Shown here piece after piece: positions 34,773 to 44,690 of a stretch of 64,000 nt of DNA. The notes under the pieces are model-generated. The model ran no database searches and was not told the origin of the DNA. It saw only the letters and a program-made list of their open reading frames with translations. Every line of letters starts with the position of its first letter. Position 1 is the stretch's first letter. The position numbers and the translations under genes were made by a program. The DNA is taken from NCBI RefSeq assembly GCF_900111875.1, contig NZ_FOJU01000003.1, forward strand, positions 186,001 through 250,000. Direction: 5' to 3'. Origin of the DNA: Poseidonocella pacifica. GTDB lineage: Bacteria; Pseudomonadota; Alphaproteobacteria; Rhodobacterales; Rhodobacteraceae.

Positions 34773-35372
34773 ATGAGCACTTCCATTCGTCTGCTTGCCT
34801 CCCTGGCCTTCTTGGCCGCGAGCGGGACCGCCTTCGCCCAAGACGCCGAAGAAGCGCCCGCAGGCGACGCTCCAGCCACCGAGCTTTCCATGGGTGAGCA
34901 GGCAGAAGCCGCAAGCAACGAGCCGTACGTCAAAGAGGAGTTTGGCGATTGGGATCTGCGCTGTGTCCGCGCTGAAGCCGGAGGCGAAGATCCCTGCCAA
35001 CTCTATCAGCTCCTGAGGGATGAACAGGGCAACTCCGTGGCGGAGATCAGCTTGTTCCGGCTCGAAGGCAATAACCGCGCCGTCGCAGGTGCAACCGTTG
35101 TCGTACCGCTTGAGACCCTTCTGACAGCCAACGCGCGCATCGCGGTAGATGGCAATCAGACCAAGACCTATCCCTTCTCGTTCTGTAACCAGATCGGGTG
35201 CTATGCCCGGATTGGCCTCACGCCCGAAGACATTGCGATCTACAAGGCCGGCAACAAGGCAACCTTGACGATCGTTCCATTCTCCGCGCCCGATCAGCAG
35301 GTCGCGCTCGATATTTCGCTTTCCGGCTTCACGGCTGGGTACGACAAGGTTAGCCGGGCACGGATCGACTGA
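34773..35372 (+). CDS. IalB-family periplasmic protein
   Basis: A 199-residue protein of the invasion-associated locus B family, common in alphaproteobacteria and not evidence of pathogenicity. A Sec signal peptide (MSTSIRLLASLAFLAASGTA, cleavage after AFA) is followed by an acidic Ala-rich linker to about residue 50 and the IalB domain: EEFGDWDLRCVR, CQLYQLLRDEQG, VVVPLETLLTANARI and CNQIGCYARIGLT. Four cysteines (two pairs) may form disulfides. It is joined to the next hydrolase gene by TGATG overlap. The role is unknown. Confidence 0.85.
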   Translation: MSTSIRLLASLAFLAASGTAFAQDAEEAPAGDAPATELSMGEQAEAASNEPYVKEEFGDWDLRCVRAEAGGEDPCQLYQLLRDEQGNSVAEISLFRLEGNNRAVAGATVVVPLETLLTANARIAVDGNQTKTYPFSFCNQIGCYARIGLTPEDIAIYKAGNKATLTIVPFSAPDQQVALDISLSGFTAGYDKVSRARID

Positions 35373-36256
35373 TGAAGGTCGCCGCCGCCGCCTATCCGCT
35401 CGATTTCCTCGCAGGGTGGTCCGACTATGCCGCCAAGCTGACCGATTGGGTGAAGAGAGCGGCGGAGGGCGGCGCCGAACTTCTTGTTTTCCCTGAATAC
35501 GGGGCCATGGAACTGGCCACGCTTGCGGGTGCGGATGTTGCGGGTGATCTTGAGCGATCTCTCGTGGCGGTGTCTGATCGTATCGCTGATGCGAACACTT
35601 TGCATTCCGACCTCGCAAGCCAGTTCAAGGTCCACATTCTGGCCGGTTCCGCGCCGGTCTTTGATCCTGAGATAGGGACGCGCCCGGTGAACCGCGCGCG
35701 TCTTTTTGCCCCCGGCGGCGACATGGGGCATCAGGACAAGCAGATCATGACCCGCTTCGAACGGGACGAATGGAACGTGGTTGGTGGTGGCCCGCTGCAT
35801 CTTTTCGAGACGTCACTTGGACGGATTGGGATACTGATCTGCTACGACAGCGAATTCCCCCTGTTGGGACGTGCGCTGGCGGATGCGGATATCCTGCTCG
35901 TACCGTCCTGCACCGAAGCGCTCGCCGGCTACAGCCGTGTGCGCATCGGCGCGCGGGCCAGAGCGCTGGAAAACCAGTGTGTGAGTATCATGTCCTCGAC
36001 AGTAGGCGACGCGCGCTGGTCCTATGCGGTCGACGAAAATACCGGCCGCGGCGGCGTCTTTGGGCCGCCCGATACCGGGTTCCCATCGGATGGCATCATC
36101 GCCCAAGGCGTCATCGGCACGCCGGGCTGGACCTTTGCCGACGTAGACCCCGCGCAGATCAGTCGCGTCAGACACGATGGCGTGGTATTGAACCGGCACC
36201 ATTGGGACGAGCAGCCTGCACGGGCGCAAGCTCCACAGGCGGTCCAACTGCGCTAA
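35372..36256 (+). CDS. Nitrilase-family hydrolase 2
   Basis: A 294-residue carbon-nitrogen hydrolase with the triad Glu42 (VFPEYGAM), Lys123 ([10 protein letters not shown]) and Cys157 ([10 protein letters not shown]). It is a standalone enzyme without a signal peptide or partner domain. The ATG overlaps the ialB stop as TGATG, so translation is coupled. Family members hydrolyse amides; the substrate is not known. The sequence is clearly different from the amidase at 26.5 kb. Confidence 0.87.
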   Translation: MKVAAAAYPLDFLAGWSDYAAKLTDWVKRAAEGGAELLVFPEYGAMELATLAGADVAGDLERSLVAVSDRIADANTLHSDLASQFKVHILAGSAPVFDPEIGTRPVNRARLFAPGGDMGHQDKQIMTRFERDEWNVVGGGPLHLFETSLGRIGILICYDSEFPLLGRALADADILLVPSCTEALAGYSRVRIGARARALENQCVSIMSSTVGDARWSYAVDENTGRGGVFGPPDTGFPSDGIIAQGVIGTPGWTFADVDPAQISRVRHDGVVLNRHHWDEQPARAQAPQAVQLR

Positions 36257-36375
36257 ACGTTACGCAATTCGTGCAAACCCCCCTCTCGCGCCCAAATTTG
36301 CCCTTGAAAATACGGCAGGTGAGGCGCATTTATAGCGCGCCCGCGACCTCGCGGGCGGTAATTCAAGGAGACCAC

Positions 36376-36594
36376 ATGGCCAAGGAAGATACGCTCGAAT
36401 TCCCCGGTGTCGTGAAGGAACTCCTGCCGAATGCGACATTTCGGGTCGAACTTGAGAACGGCCATGAGATTATCGCGCATACGGCGGGCAAGATGCGCAA
36501 GAACCGCATCCGTGTTCTGGCTGGCGACAAAGTACAAGTCGAGATGACCCCCTATGATCTGACCAAGGGCCGGATCAACTATCGTTTCAAGTAA
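36376..36594 (+). CDS. infA: Translation initiation factor IF-1
   Basis: A 72-residue S1/OB-fold protein that binds the ribosomal A site during initiation. It begins [19 protein letters not shown] and ends [12 protein letters not shown], essentially the family consensus. The ATG at 36376 has AAGGAG seven bases upstream. A 119-base gap from the hydrolase holds its own promoter region, with TTTATAG near 36331. maf starts five bases after the stop. Confidence 0.97.
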   Translation: MAKEDTLEFPGVVKELLPNATFRVELENGHEIIAHTAGKMRKNRIRVLAGDKVQVEMTPYDLTKGRINYRFK

Positions 36595-36599
36595 TCCAC

Positions 36600-37181
36600 T
36601 TGGTACGGCTTATCCTCGGCTCGGGTAGCCCGCGCCGGCGGGAGTTGCTCAAGCAAATCGGCGTGGAGCCTGACGAAATTCGCGCTCCGGACATCGACGA
36701 GACACCGCTGAAGGGCGAGGTCCCCCGGGCCTATTGCGCCCGTATCGCCCGTGAAAAAGTGACGGCGGTAGCGGCCGCAGAGGATGATATCGTCCTTTGC
36801 GCCGATACGACCGTTGCCGTCGGGCGGCGCATCCTCGGCAAGGCGGAGAACGAGGCCGAAGCACGCGGTTTTCTGAACCTGCTTTCAGGCCGCCGCCACC
36901 GGGTCATCACCTCAGTCGCCATCAAGCGCGGCGAGAATAAATGGGCCCGCGATGTTGAAACGGCGGTTCGCATGAAGCGCCTCTCAGCAGCTGAAATCGA
37001 CAGCTACATCGCCAGCGGCGATTGGCGTGGAAAGGCCGGAGCTTATGGCATTCAAGGCGCCGCAGGTGCCTTCATCCCTTGGATCAACGGCTCTTTCACG
37101 AGCGTCGTTGGCCTTCCGCTTGCGGAAACCGCGAACTTGTTGATTGCGGCTGGATACCCCTTATACGGAGAGCCCTCATGA
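36600..37181 (+). CDS. maf: Maf-family nucleotide pyrophosphatase
   Basis: A 193-residue house-cleaning pyrophosphatase acting on non-canonical or modified nucleoside triphosphates such as dTTP/UTP analogues. Motifs: [18 protein letters not shown] at the N-terminus, [17 protein letters not shown] with the catalytic Asp, [11 protein letters not shown] and [15 protein letters not shown]. The start is TTG at 36600, since no ATG or GTG precedes the conserved start in frame; the ribosome site is weak, and coupling to infA is likely. It overlaps rng by ATGA. Confidence 0.93.
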   Translation: MVRLILGSGSPRRRELLKQIGVEPDEIRAPDIDETPLKGEVPRAYCARIAREKVTAVAAAEDDIVLCADTTVAVGRRILGKAENEAEARGFLNLLSGRRHRVITSVAIKRGENKWARDVETAVRMKRLSAAEIDSYIASGDWRGKAGAYGIQGAAGAFIPWINGSFTSVVGLPLAETANLLIAAGYPLYGEPS

Positions 37182-38200
37182 AAGGCCGCCTCATCGCGCT
37201 AGACCACCTTGGGAACCGCGAAGCCGCCGCTCTCATGGTGGATGGACAATTGCACGACCTGCTGATCGAAAGCGACACCCCGGCGGCTGGAACCATTTAC
37301 CGCGCTATCGCCGACAGGCCGGTCAAGGGCCAAGGCGGCATGTTCCTCAAGACCCCAGACGGCAACGCGTTTTTGCGTCAGGTCAAGGGATTGGCTCCCG
37401 GTGATCCGCTTCTGGTTCAAGTGACGGGCCATGCAGAGTCGGGCAAGGCGATTCCGGTCACGAACAAACTGCTCTTCAAGAGCCGCTATGCAATTGTCAC
37501 GCCTGAAGCACCCGGTTTGAACATCAGCCGCTCTATCAAGGACGATGACCGCCGGGACGCGCTTCTGGAGATTGCACATGAGACGATGGAGGGATCTCCC
37601 TTCGGTCTGATCCTACGCTCTTCCTGCGCCGAGGCGGGCGCCGACGAGATCGCCGAAGACATTGCCGCGATGTGTGCCCTTGCCGAACAGGTGCTTTCTG
37701 ATGCGGACGGGACTGACGCCGAAAAGCTGATCGACGGCGATGGCCCGCATGGCCTCGCATGGCGGGAATGGAGCGAACCTGCGCAGATCGAAACCGCCGC
37801 GGGGTGCTTTGAACATCTCGGTATTCTGGATGCGCTCGATACGCTCAGGCGCGCTGATTGCCCGCTTGGGGGCGGTACGCTTTATATTGAGCCTACACGC
37901 GCGCTCGTCGCGGTCGATATAAACACCGGCACGGATTCCTCGCATGCCGCGGGGCTCAAGGCCAATCTGACGGCGGCGCGTATATTGCCTCAGCAACTGC
38001 GTCTTCGGGGCCTCGGCGGCCAGATCGTGCTGGACCTCGCCCCCATGGGGAAAAAGGACCGCCGGCAATTTGAAACGACGTTGCGCGCAGCGTTCCGAAG
38101 CGATCCGGTTGATACCACACTCGTGGGTTGGACCCCGCTCGGCCACTATGAGTTGCAGCGCAAACGCGAACGCACACCCCTTGAGGATATCTTGGGATGA
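37178..38200 (+). CDS. rng: Ribonuclease E/G-family protein, short form
   Basis: A 340-residue protein matching the catalytic core of RNase E/G but much shorter than E. coli RNase G (489). The metal-binding aspartates are seen in LVAVDINTG and [11 protein letters not shown], with [21 protein letters not shown] between them. The S1 RNA-binding region appears reduced (residues 25-75) and the Zn-link CPxCxGxG is absent. A gene of this type between maf and yacG is common in Rhodobacterales. Overlap with maf (ATGA) and with yacG (ATGA). Activity is likely but substrate range unknown. Confidence 0.85.
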   Translation: MKGRLIALDHLGNREAAALMVDGQLHDLLIESDTPAAGTIYRAIADRPVKGQGGMFLKTPDGNAFLRQVKGLAPGDPLLVQVTGHAESGKAIPVTNKLLFKSRYAIVTPEAPGLNISRSIKDDDRRDALLEIAHETMEGSPFGLILRSSCAEAGADEIAEDIAAMCALAEQVLSDADGTDAEKLIDGDGPHGLAWREWSEPAQIETAAGCFEHLGILDALDTLRRADCPLGGGTLYIEPTRALVAVDINTGTDSSHAAGLKANLTAARILPQQLRLRGLGGQIVLDLAPMGKKDRRQFETTLRAAFRSDPVDTTLVGWTPLGHYELQRKRERTPLEDILG

Positions 38201-38382
38201 AATGCCCGATCTGCTCCCGACCCGCCGCTTCTGAATACCGCCCTTTCTGTTCAAGGCGCTGCGCGGACGTCGATCTGGGTAAATGGGTGAGCGGCGCTTA
38301 CTCTGTCCCGTCCCAAGATCCCGAGGATGTCGAGCGGGCGATCGACGAAGTCGAAGCTCAGCTCAACCAGCCGCGCCATTAG
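38197..38382 (+). CDS. yacG: DNA gyrase inhibitor YacG
   Basis: A 61-residue zinc protein with four cysteines CPIC (3, 6) and FCSRRC (18, 22), then DLGKWVSGAYSVP, the family consensus. YacG binds the GyrB subunit and blocks DNA binding in E. coli. Translation is coupled to rng by ATGA overlap. The gene ends six bases before the convergent Hint-domain gene. Confidence 0.93.
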   Translation: MKCPICSRPAASEYRPFCSRRCADVDLGKWVSGAYSVPSQDPEDVERAIDEVEAQLNQPRH

Positions 38383-38388
38383 CGCGCT

Positions 38389-39498
38389 TCAGTGAGACAG
38401 TGACATCTTCGGGCGGGCCTGCTTCTGCCAATCACCGGCGCGGATGATTGCTTCGGCGTTCCGCCGACTTATGACCTCCCTCGCATGAGGTCCATAGGCC
38501 CCGGCGGCGGCGGAGAGCAGGCTGGGCCGCGCTGAAATAACTTCCAAGCGCTGAATGGGTGCCAGACGGTCAATCCCCCACGGACCAGGATAGAAACTCT
38601 CGGTGCGCGCGCCCTCGGCATAAAGGATCTCATGGCGTGCAAGCAGGAGTGCGTGGTAGCGGACCGTTTGCCGCCCCTCCATGCGCCGTATGCCTCTGGC
38701 ACGAGCAAAGGCGATGGCAGGGGCAAGCATCTCACGGCGCTTGTCCTGCAAAATAAGCCTATGCTGGGGAGAAACGACGAGCCTGCGCGCTGGAATACCG
38801 TCACCAAGAGCGCCTGCCTTGATCTCGACAGGGCGCTCGCTCGGGGATGCTCCAGCCTTGAAATCAAGGTGCCGCTCACCGCGCCAAAGAAGGGGCTGCG
38901 CTCCGTGGTCTGCTGTCATCAGCATATCGCCGGGCGTGAGCGTTTCCACCGCGCGATCCCCCTCTCGCGTTGCGATGCGCGTTCCGGTGGCAAAGCATAC
39001 AAAATTCGTTGTGGTCCGCACGGTCATGACCTCGCCCGTTTGGCTGTACAATGAATCGAGCGACAGCGACCTGATGGCCTTTGCCTCCATCGCCGCCATA
39101 TCATCATTCTCCTCGAACTCGGGAGCGAGGAACAGGTTTCCCTCCGCGTCCTGCATGATAACCGCGGTTATCGACGCGACAGTCCCATCCTCGTAGGTCA
39201 GAGTGGCGTTATAGATCGAGGCTGCGTCGAAGATATTCGTCTGGGTACCACGACCGTCACCCAAGTCGAATTGCAGCTGGTCATCGTGGCGGTCATTGTC
39301 CGCGTCCAGCATGTAGGATTGGCCGTTCTTGTTCACAGAAGTGACTTCAACGATGTTTCTAGAAAGCGGTTTGTCCACGCTGCCATAGCTCTGACCGACA
39401 AGGACGGACGCATTGTCGGCGTACTCGTCATCGTTCTCGTTGAGATCGATATCGGTCGTGTATTGTCCGAGGTATATGGCGTTCCATGTCAATGGCAT
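38389..39498 (-). CDS. Hint-domain protein (roseobacter type)
   Basis: A 369-residue protein. Residues about 1-165 are acidic and Asp/Asn-rich, with features of surface or secreted proteins. From about 167 a Hint (hedgehog/intein) domain begins with VCFATGTRIATREGDRAVETLTPGDMLMT split by strand turns, and contains VVSPQHRLIL as the conserved His block. A Cys starts the domain as in self-splicing proteins, but the canonical terminal His-Asn is not seen, so it may only self-cleave or be inactive. No signal peptide is visible; T1SS export is typical for relatives. Isolated gene, convergent with yacG. Confidence 0.82.
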   Translation of the reverse strand: MPLTWNAIYLGQYTTDIDLNENDDEYADNASVLVGQSYGSVDKPLSRNIVEVTSVNKNGQSYMLDADNDRHDDQLQFDLGDGRGTQTNIFDAASIYNATLTYEDGTVASITAVIMQDAEGNLFLAPEFEENDDMAAMEAKAIRSLSLDSLYSQTGEVMTVRTTTNFVCFATGTRIATREGDRAVETLTPGDMLMTADHGAQPLLWRGERHLDFKAGASPSERPVEIKAGALGDGIPARRLVVSPQHRLILQDKRREMLAPAIAFARARGIRRMEGRQTVRYHALLLARHEILYAEGARTESFYPGPWGIDRLAPIQRLEVISARPSLLSAAAGAYGPHAREVISRRNAEAIIRAGDWQKQARPKMSLSH

Positions 39499-39592
39499 TC
39501 GGCGGGGACTCCGGGCGCGGCTTTGCCCTCACATACCGGGCCTACGTTAATCGCCCGTATCCATGGCCCCATGGGTCTTTCTCGAACACAAC

Positions 39593-39623
39593 AAAAAATG
39601 CCCCGAGCCTAAACTCGGGGCAT
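39593..39623 (-). terminator. Intrinsic terminator of pnp
   Basis: ATGCCCCGAG and CTCGGGGCAT form a perfect 10-base-pair stem with a six-base loop; on the reverse strand it is followed by TTTTT. It lies about 30 bases after the pnp stop. Confidence 0.9.
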
Positions 39624-39651
39624 TCTTCAATGCGTGGAAAGTGCCAGACGA

Positions 39652-41796
39652 TTACTCGTCTGCGCCTTCCTTGCTTTTCTCGGGCGCGACTTCTTCACCC
39701 GTTTCCTGATCTACGACCTTCATGGACAAGCGTACCTTGCCACGATCGTCGAAGCCCAGCAGCTTGACCTTCACGTCCTGACCTTCCTTGAGAACATCAG
39801 AGGGGTGGTTCAAGCGGCGGTTTTCGATCTGCGAGACGTGCACGAGGCCATCACGCTTGCCGAAAAAGTTCACGAAGGCGCCGAAATCGACGATCTTCAC
39901 GACCTTGCCGTTGTAAACCTTGCCTTCTTCGGGCTCTGCGACGATCGAATGGATCATCTCATAGGCCTTTTCGATCGCTTCGTTGTTCGGCGAAGCGATC
40001 TTGATCACACCATCATCGTTGATGTCGACCTTGGCGCCGGAAACCTCAACGATCTCACGGATGACCTTGCCGCCCGAACCGATCACTTCACGGATCTTGT
40101 CGGTCGGGATCTGCATGGTTTCGATGCGTGGCGCATGAACGGAGAAGTCAGCCGCCCCGGAGAGCGCCTTGTTCATCTCGCCCAGGATGTGCATCCGGCC
40201 GTCTTTCGCCTGTGCCAGAGCCTTCTTCATGATGTCCGGCGTGATGCCGGCAACCTTGATATCCATCTGGAGCGAGGTGATCCCGTTCTCGGTACCCGCA
40301 ACCTTGAAGTCCATGTCGCCGAGGTGATCCTCGTCGCCAAGAATATCGGTCAGGATGGCATATTCGCCGTCGTCTTCGAGGATCAAGCCCATCGCAACGC
40401 CCGCAACCGCAGCCTTGAGCGGCACGCCGGCGTCCATCATCGAAAGGGAGCCGCCACAAACAGAGGCCATGGAGGAAGACCCGTTGGATTCCGTGATCTC
40501 GGAAACGAGACGCAGCGTATAGGGGAAATCCGTGGCAGCAGGCAGGACCGCCTGAAGCGCGCGCCATGCGAGTTTGCCGTGGCCAATCTCACGACGGCCC
40601 GGCCCGCTCACGCGGCCCACCTCACCGACCGAATAGGGCGGGAAGTTATAGTGCAGCAGGAAGTTGGAACGGAAGTTGCCATGCAGCGCGTCGATGAACT
40701 GTTCATCGTCGCCCGTGCCCAAAGTGGTGACCACAAGACCTTGCGTCTCACCGCGGGTGAAGAGCGCCGAACCGTGGGTCCGAGGCAGCAGGCCCGTCTG
40801 GCACACGATGGGACGTACGTCCGTCGTGCCGCGTCCATCGATCCGCTTGCCACCGCGCACGACGTCGCCGCGCAGGATCGACGCTTCGAGCTTCTTCATG
40901 GCAGAGCCGAGGTTGGAGTCGGCCAGCTGCTCTTCGGTCAGGGCGGCTTTGATCGTCTCACGGGCCGCGGCCACGGCTGTGGTGCGCTCCTGCTTGTCGG
41001 TGATCGCAAATGCCGCACGCATCTGCTCTTCGCCGGCTGCCTTTACCGCATCATACAGCGCGGAGTAATCCGGGGGCTGATAGTCGAACGGTTCTTTTGC
41101 GGCATCCTCGGCGAGATCGATGATCAGGTCGACGACAGGCTGGATCTGTTCATGCGCGAATGTCACCGCGCCCAACATTTCCTCTTCGGTGAGCTCATAG
41201 GCCTCGGACTCGACCATCATGACCGCGTCTTTGGTGCCGGCGACGATGAGATCGAGACGCTGGTCAGGGTTCTCGCGAAGCCCCTGCATATCATCGACCT
41301 TCGGGTTCAGCACGTATTCACCGCCCGTATAGCCAACGCGGCAGCCTGCGATCGGCCCCATGAAGGGGACGCCGGAAATGGTGAGCGCGGCGGAGGCGGC
41401 GATCATCGCGACCACATCAGGGTCATTCTCGAGATCGTGGCTCAGCACGGTGCACATCACGAGGACTTCGTGCTTGAAGCCGTCGACGAAAAGCGGGCGG
41501 ATCGGACGGTCGATAAGGCGCGCTGTCAGCGTTTCCTTTTCGGTAGGCCGCGCTTCGCGCTTGAAAAAGCCGCCCGGGATCTTGCCGGCGGCATAGTATT
41601 TCTCTTGGTAATGCACGGTCAGCGGAAAGAAGTCCTGCCCCGGCTTGGGTGATTTGGCGAAGGTCACGTTGGCCATGACCGAAGTTTCGCCCAAGGTCGC
41701 GATGACGGAGCCATCGGCCTGACGGGCAACCTTGCCCGTTTCGAGGGTGAGCGTCTCTTCACCCCACTGCAGTGTTTTCGTCGTAACGTTAAACAT
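39652..41796 (-). CDS. pnp: Polynucleotide phosphorylase
   Basis: A 714-residue 3'-5' exoribonuclease using phosphate, part of the RNA degradosome. Two RNase PH domains (about 1-230 and 310-540) are followed by a KH domain ([18 protein letters not shown] near 555-610) and an S1 domain ([17 protein letters not shown] near 625-690). Catalytic-core motifs include [11 protein letters not shown] and [17 protein letters not shown]. The C-terminal acidic tail [14 protein letters not shown] is short. ATG at 41796 has AGGAT upstream. It lies 243 bases after rpsO with a terminator between; rpsO-pnp order is universal. Confidence 0.97.
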   Translation of the reverse strand: MFNVTTKTLQWGEETLTLETGKVARQADGSVIATLGETSVMANVTFAKSPKPGQDFFPLTVHYQEKYYAAGKIPGGFFKREARPTEKETLTARLIDRPIRPLFVDGFKHEVLVMCTVLSHDLENDPDVVAMIAASAALTISGVPFMGPIAGCRVGYTGGEYVLNPKVDDMQGLRENPDQRLDLIVAGTKDAVMMVESEAYELTEEEMLGAVTFAHEQIQPVVDLIIDLAEDAAKEPFDYQPPDYSALYDAVKAAGEEQMRAAFAITDKQERTTAVAAARETIKAALTEEQLADSNLGSAMKKLEASILRGDVVRGGKRIDGRGTTDVRPIVCQTGLLPRTHGSALFTRGETQGLVVTTLGTGDDEQFIDALHGNFRSNFLLHYNFPPYSVGEVGRVSGPGRREIGHGKLAWRALQAVLPAATDFPYTLRLVSEITESNGSSSMASVCGGSLSMMDAGVPLKAAVAGVAMGLILEDDGEYAILTDILGDEDHLGDMDFKVAGTENGITSLQMDIKVAGITPDIMKKALAQAKDGRMHILGEMNKALSGAADFSVHAPRIETMQIPTDKIREVIGSGGKVIREIVEVSGAKVDINDDGVIKIASPNNEAIEKAYEMIHSIVAEPEEGKVYNGKVVKIVDFGAFVNFFGKRDGLVHVSQIENRRLNHPSDVLKEGQDVKVKLLGFDDRGKVRLSMKVVDQETGEEVAPEKSKEGADE

Positions 41797-41986
41797 CTCG
41801 TATCCTATCGTGGCCCTCGGGGCGTATCCCCTTGGGCCGTTTGCTTGGAGAGCGTATTCCCTCCGGCCGGTCGTCCTGCATCCTCATTTCGCACGGTAGA
41901 TGGCCAGACCACCGCACGCCGGATGCCTCCCTCTAGCCGCTTGGGTGTAAAATTGAAACCCAATTCCCGGGTAGAAGGCGTGAATG

Positions 41987-42017
41987 AAAAAAGCCCGCTC
42001 AGCGAAACTGAACGGGC
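41987..42017 (-). terminator. Terminator/attenuator between rpsO and pnp
   Basis: On the reverse strand GCCCGTTCAG and CTGAGCGGGC pair with one mismatch around TTTCG, followed by TTTTTTC. As in other bacteria, partial read-through or a second promoter would feed pnp. Confidence 0.88.
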
Positions 42018-42039
42018 GCGAATCGTCGTCTGGCGGGCC

Positions 42040-42309
42040 TTAGCGGCGGATGCCGAGGCGTTGGATGAGATCCTGATAACGGCCCTCTTCACGTGCCTTG
42101 AGGTAATCCAGCAGCTTCCGGCGCTGAGCCACGAGCTTCAGCAGGCCGCGGCGGCCATGGTTGTCCTTCTTGTGCACTTTGAAGTGCTCGGTCAGGGTGG
42201 TGATGCGCGAAGTGAGGATCGCGACCTGAACTTCGGGCGAACCGGTGTCGCCTTCCTTGGTCGCAAACTCTTTCATGACGCGGGCTTTTTCTTCTACCGT
42301 AATCGACAT
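42040..42309 (-). CDS. rpsO: Ribosomal protein S15
   Basis: An 89-residue small-subunit protein binding 16S rRNA. It contains [16 protein letters not shown] and the signature [22 protein letters not shown] across residues 46-67. Length and composition match the family. The ribosome site is GAAGGAGACC. A promoter is proposed at 42406-42434. Confidence 0.98.
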   Translation of the reverse strand: MSITVEEKARVMKEFATKEGDTGSPEVQVAILTSRITTLTEHFKVHKKDNHGRRGLLKLVAQRRKLLDYLKAREEGRYQDLIQRLGIRR

Positions 42310-42405
42310 CGGGGTCTCCTTCTAAGGTATGATGTGCGGGCTCAAGCCGGGATGTCGTCCAGCAGGGTCCATGGAGGCCGGCCCCCTCTGGGTCCGGATC
42401 GGCGC

Positions 42406-42434
42406 CATATAGAGGAGAACGGCGCATTTGGAAA
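42406..42434 (-). promoter_or_regulatory. Candidate rpsO promoter
   Basis: On the reverse strand TTTCCA (42429-42434) and TATATG (42406-42411) are 17 bases apart, about 100 bases upstream of rpsO. The long leader could contain the S15 autoregulation site, which I could not fold by hand. Confidence 0.5.
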
Positions 42435-42456
42435 GGGGCGATTGGCCCGCCCCTTC
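42431..42456 (-). terminator. Hairpin, possible tRNA-Asp terminator
   Basis: AAGGGGCG and CGCCCCTT form an 8-base-pair stem with a seven-base loop, followed on the reverse strand by TTTCC. It touches the -35 of rpsO. It is the first strong hairpin downstream of tRNA-Asp. Confidence 0.4.
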
Positions 42457-42670
42457 GTTCGCGGCAAACACGACTGCGCGCGATGCCACGGCCTTCGTAC
42501 CTCAAAGGGAGACAGGCCATGCCGGGACAGGCGCGACAAAGAGCGGCCTATTGGTCAACTCGAACCGATGTCAGTACGGAGAGTGGAGGGAGATCGCAGC
42601 TAGACAAAGATGCCCGAAGGCACCCTTCTCCCCCGAGTGATCGGGGCCCACCTAGGGCTTAAAGGAGAAG

Positions 42671-42747
42671 TGGCGCGGTTGACGGGGCTCGAACCCGCGA
42701 CCCCCGGCGTGACAGGCCGGTACTCTAACCATCTGAGCTACAACCGC
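42671..42747 (-). tRNA. tRNA-Asp (anticodon GTC)
   Basis: A 77-base cloverleaf on the reverse strand including encoded CCA. Acceptor GCGGTTG pairs with CAACCGC; the anticodon arm CCGGC-CTGTCAC-GCCGG gives GTC, reading GAC and GAT. The T arm is GCGGGTTCGAGCCCCGT. Confidence 0.98.
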
Positions 42748-42840
42748 GTTGTGGGGCGTGCAATAGGCCAACCGCGAAGCCCCGTCAATCGCCAATTCGA
42801 AGTTTTTTACTTTCCCCGACGGAGCCTCGATACCGCGCCG

Positions 42841-43590
42841 CTATTCGGCCGGTTTGGTGCTGGCTGTGACGTAGTTCACGGAAAGATCCCGCTCCGAGAG
42901 TTTCCACTTCCACAGCACGGGATTGAAGACGAACCCCTTGCGGTCAACCGGTTCAAGCCCCGCCCCGCGGATCAGATCAAAGAGCTCATCCGGCGTGATG
43001 AACTTGGACCAGTCATGTGTGCCTTTGGGCAGCCAACGCATGACGTATTCCGCCCCCACGATCGCCATGGCAAAACTTTTGGGATTTCGATTCAGCGTGG
43101 AACAGATCATCAGCCCGCCGGGCTTCAGCAACGCGGCGCAAGCCGCGAGGTAAGCTGCGGGATCGGCGACATGTTCGACCACTTCCATATTGAGGACCAC
43201 ATCGAATTGCTCCCCTTCGGCGGCAAGCGCCTCGGCCGTGGTGTGCCGGTAATCGATCTCCAGCCCGGATTGCTCTGCATGGACCTCTGCCACGGGTATA
43301 TTCCCGGCCGCCGCGTCCGCCCCCACGACCTCGGCCCCCAACCGGGCCATCGGTTCCGCCAGGAGGCCCCCGCCGCATCCGATATCGAGGATGCGCAGCC
43401 CGGCAAACGGCGATTTGCCGTCGCGAGTGCGACCAAACTCCGCCGCGATCTGTGCGCAGATATATTCCAGACGGCAGGGGTTGAGCATGTGGAGCGGCTT
43501 GAACTTGCCCTCGGTGTCCCACCATTCCGCCGCCATTGCTTCGAATTTCGCGACTTCGCCTGCATCAACGGTGGTCTCGCTCGCTTGCAT
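42841..43590 (-). CDS. ubiG: Ubiquinone biosynthesis O-methyltransferase
   Basis: A 249-residue SAM-dependent enzyme catalysing both O-methylations of ubiquinone synthesis. The N-terminus [14 protein letters not shown] and [11 protein letters not shown] is typical of UbiG; the SAM site is [28 protein letters not shown] and [10 protein letters not shown] follow. Two ATG codons lie close together; the one at 43590 has GGAGAG seven bases upstream and was chosen over 43602. It is divergent from the iminopeptidase gene with only 46 bases between. Confidence 0.94.
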   Translation of the reverse strand: MQASETTVDAGEVAKFEAMAAEWWDTEGKFKPLHMLNPCRLEYICAQIAAEFGRTRDGKSPFAGLRILDIGCGGGLLAEPMARLGAEVVGADAAAGNIPVAEVHAEQSGLEIDYRHTTAEALAAEGEQFDVVLNMEVVEHVADPAAYLAACAALLKPGGLMICSTLNRNPKSFAMAIVGAEYVMRWLPKGTHDWSKFITPDELFDLIRGAGLEPVDRKGFVFNPVLWKWKLSERDLSVNYVTASTKPAE

Positions 43591-43636
43591 TCCGCTCTCC
43601 ATGTGTTCAAGTGTCAGCACTCTATATAGGACAGTC

Positions 43637-44617
43637 ATGGATAGAAACGCAGGTCATAAGCGCGCGGCCAGCTACCTTTACCCACCCGCCGATCCTTTCG
43701 ATCAACGGATGCTGGAGGTAGGCGACGGGCACCATCTCTATGTGGAGCAATGCGGGCGGCCTGACGGACTCCCCGTCGTCATCTTGCACGGCGGCCCCGG
43801 TGGTGGGTGCAGCCCAGCGATGCGGCGTTATTTCGACCCGTCCATCTATCGCGTAATCCTTTTTGATCAGCGCGGGTGTGGCCGATCCCGGCCCCATGCT
43901 TCGGTCGAAAACAACACCACTTGGCACCTCGTCGCAGACATAGAGAAGATCCGCGAAACGTTGCAGATCGACGCTTGGGTTGTGTTTGGCGGAAGCTGGG
44001 GCGCGACGCTTGCCCTGCTCTACGCAGAAACCCATCCAGCGGCTGTGCGCCATCTGGTCTTGCGCGGTGTCTTTCTCATGACCCAAGCCGAACTCGACTG
44101 GTTCTATGGAGGCGGGGTCGCGAAATTCTGGCCAGAGGTCTGGAGCCGGTTCATCGAACCGATCCCGGTAGAGGAACGCGGCAATCTCATCGATGCCTAT
44201 GCCAGGCGACTTTTCTCCGGCGACACCTCGACCGAGGTGCGCTTTGCCCGCGCGTGGTCCGCTTGGGAAAACGCGCTTGCGTCGGTCGCCAACAATGGGC
44301 GCGCGGGGGGAGAGACACCGGCCGACTATGCCCGCGCCTTTGCCCGCCTCGAAAATCACTACTTCCACAATTCGGGCTTTCTGCAGCGAGACGATCAGAT
44401 CGTTCAGGACGCTCACCGGCTCGGCGGCATAGGTGGGACCATCGTGCAGGGTCGATTTGACATGATCTGTCCGCCGAGAGCCGCTTGGCGGTTGGCCCAA
44501 GCGTGGCCGGACGCAGAGCTTCGGATGATCGCCAATGCGGGGCACGCCCTGTCGGAGCCGGGCATCACCGCCGAACTCGTGCGAATCATGGACCAGCTCC
44601 CGGAACGGCTCGCCTGA
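43637..44617 (+). CDS. pip: Proline iminopeptidase
   Basis: A 326-residue alpha/beta hydrolase (S33 family) removing N-terminal proline from peptides. Motifs: [33 protein letters not shown], the nucleophile elbow [19 protein letters not shown] with the acid residue, and NAGHALSE with the catalytic His. The ATG at 43637 has AGGACAG upstream. Downstream, after 73 bases, lies a peptide ABC transporter, so imported peptides could be processed by this enzyme. Confidence 0.93.
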   Translation: MDRNAGHKRAASYLYPPADPFDQRMLEVGDGHHLYVEQCGRPDGLPVVILHGGPGGGCSPAMRRYFDPSIYRVILFDQRGCGRSRPHASVENNTTWHLVADIEKIRETLQIDAWVVFGGSWGATLALLYAETHPAAVRHLVLRGVFLMTQAELDWFYGGGVAKFWPEVWSRFIEPIPVEERGNLIDAYARRLFSGDTSTEVRFARAWSAWENALASVANNGRAGGETPADYARAFARLENHYFHNSGFLQRDDQIVQDAHRLGGIGGTIVQGRFDMICPPRAAWRLAQAWPDAELRMIANAGHALSEPGITAELVRIMDQLPERLA

Positions 44618-44690
44618 TTCCATTAACCCTTTACATAGTGCCCTCAGTCGCTACCCTTGGAGATCCCACCAAGACCCCGAGGGAGACAAA

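Larger units (their letters stand above)
42310..42670. other. Spacer between rpsO and tRNA-Asp
   Basis: 361 bases with the rpsO promoter and leader, the hairpin at 42431-42456 and a small CCCCGA/TCGGGG hairpin near 42634-42649. No coding frame has protein-like character. Confidence 0.5.

Noticed and set aside
34773-35372. Virulence factor reading of IalB
   Set aside because: IalB-family proteins are widespread in free-living alphaproteobacteria; the name does not show pathogenicity.
34422-35618. Reverse frame of about 400 codons across ialB
   Set aside because: ialB on the other strand has a signal peptide, family motifs and coupling to the next gene; the reverse frame has none.
39634-41652. 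A very long open frame antisense to pnp
   Set aside because: It mirrors the codon bias of pnp, has no ribosome site and no family motifs; such antisense frames are expected in GC-rich genes.
42610-43629. Long forward frame overlapping tRNA-Asp and ubiG
   Set aside because: It runs through a tRNA and antisense to a clear ubiG gene, with no protein-like motifs.
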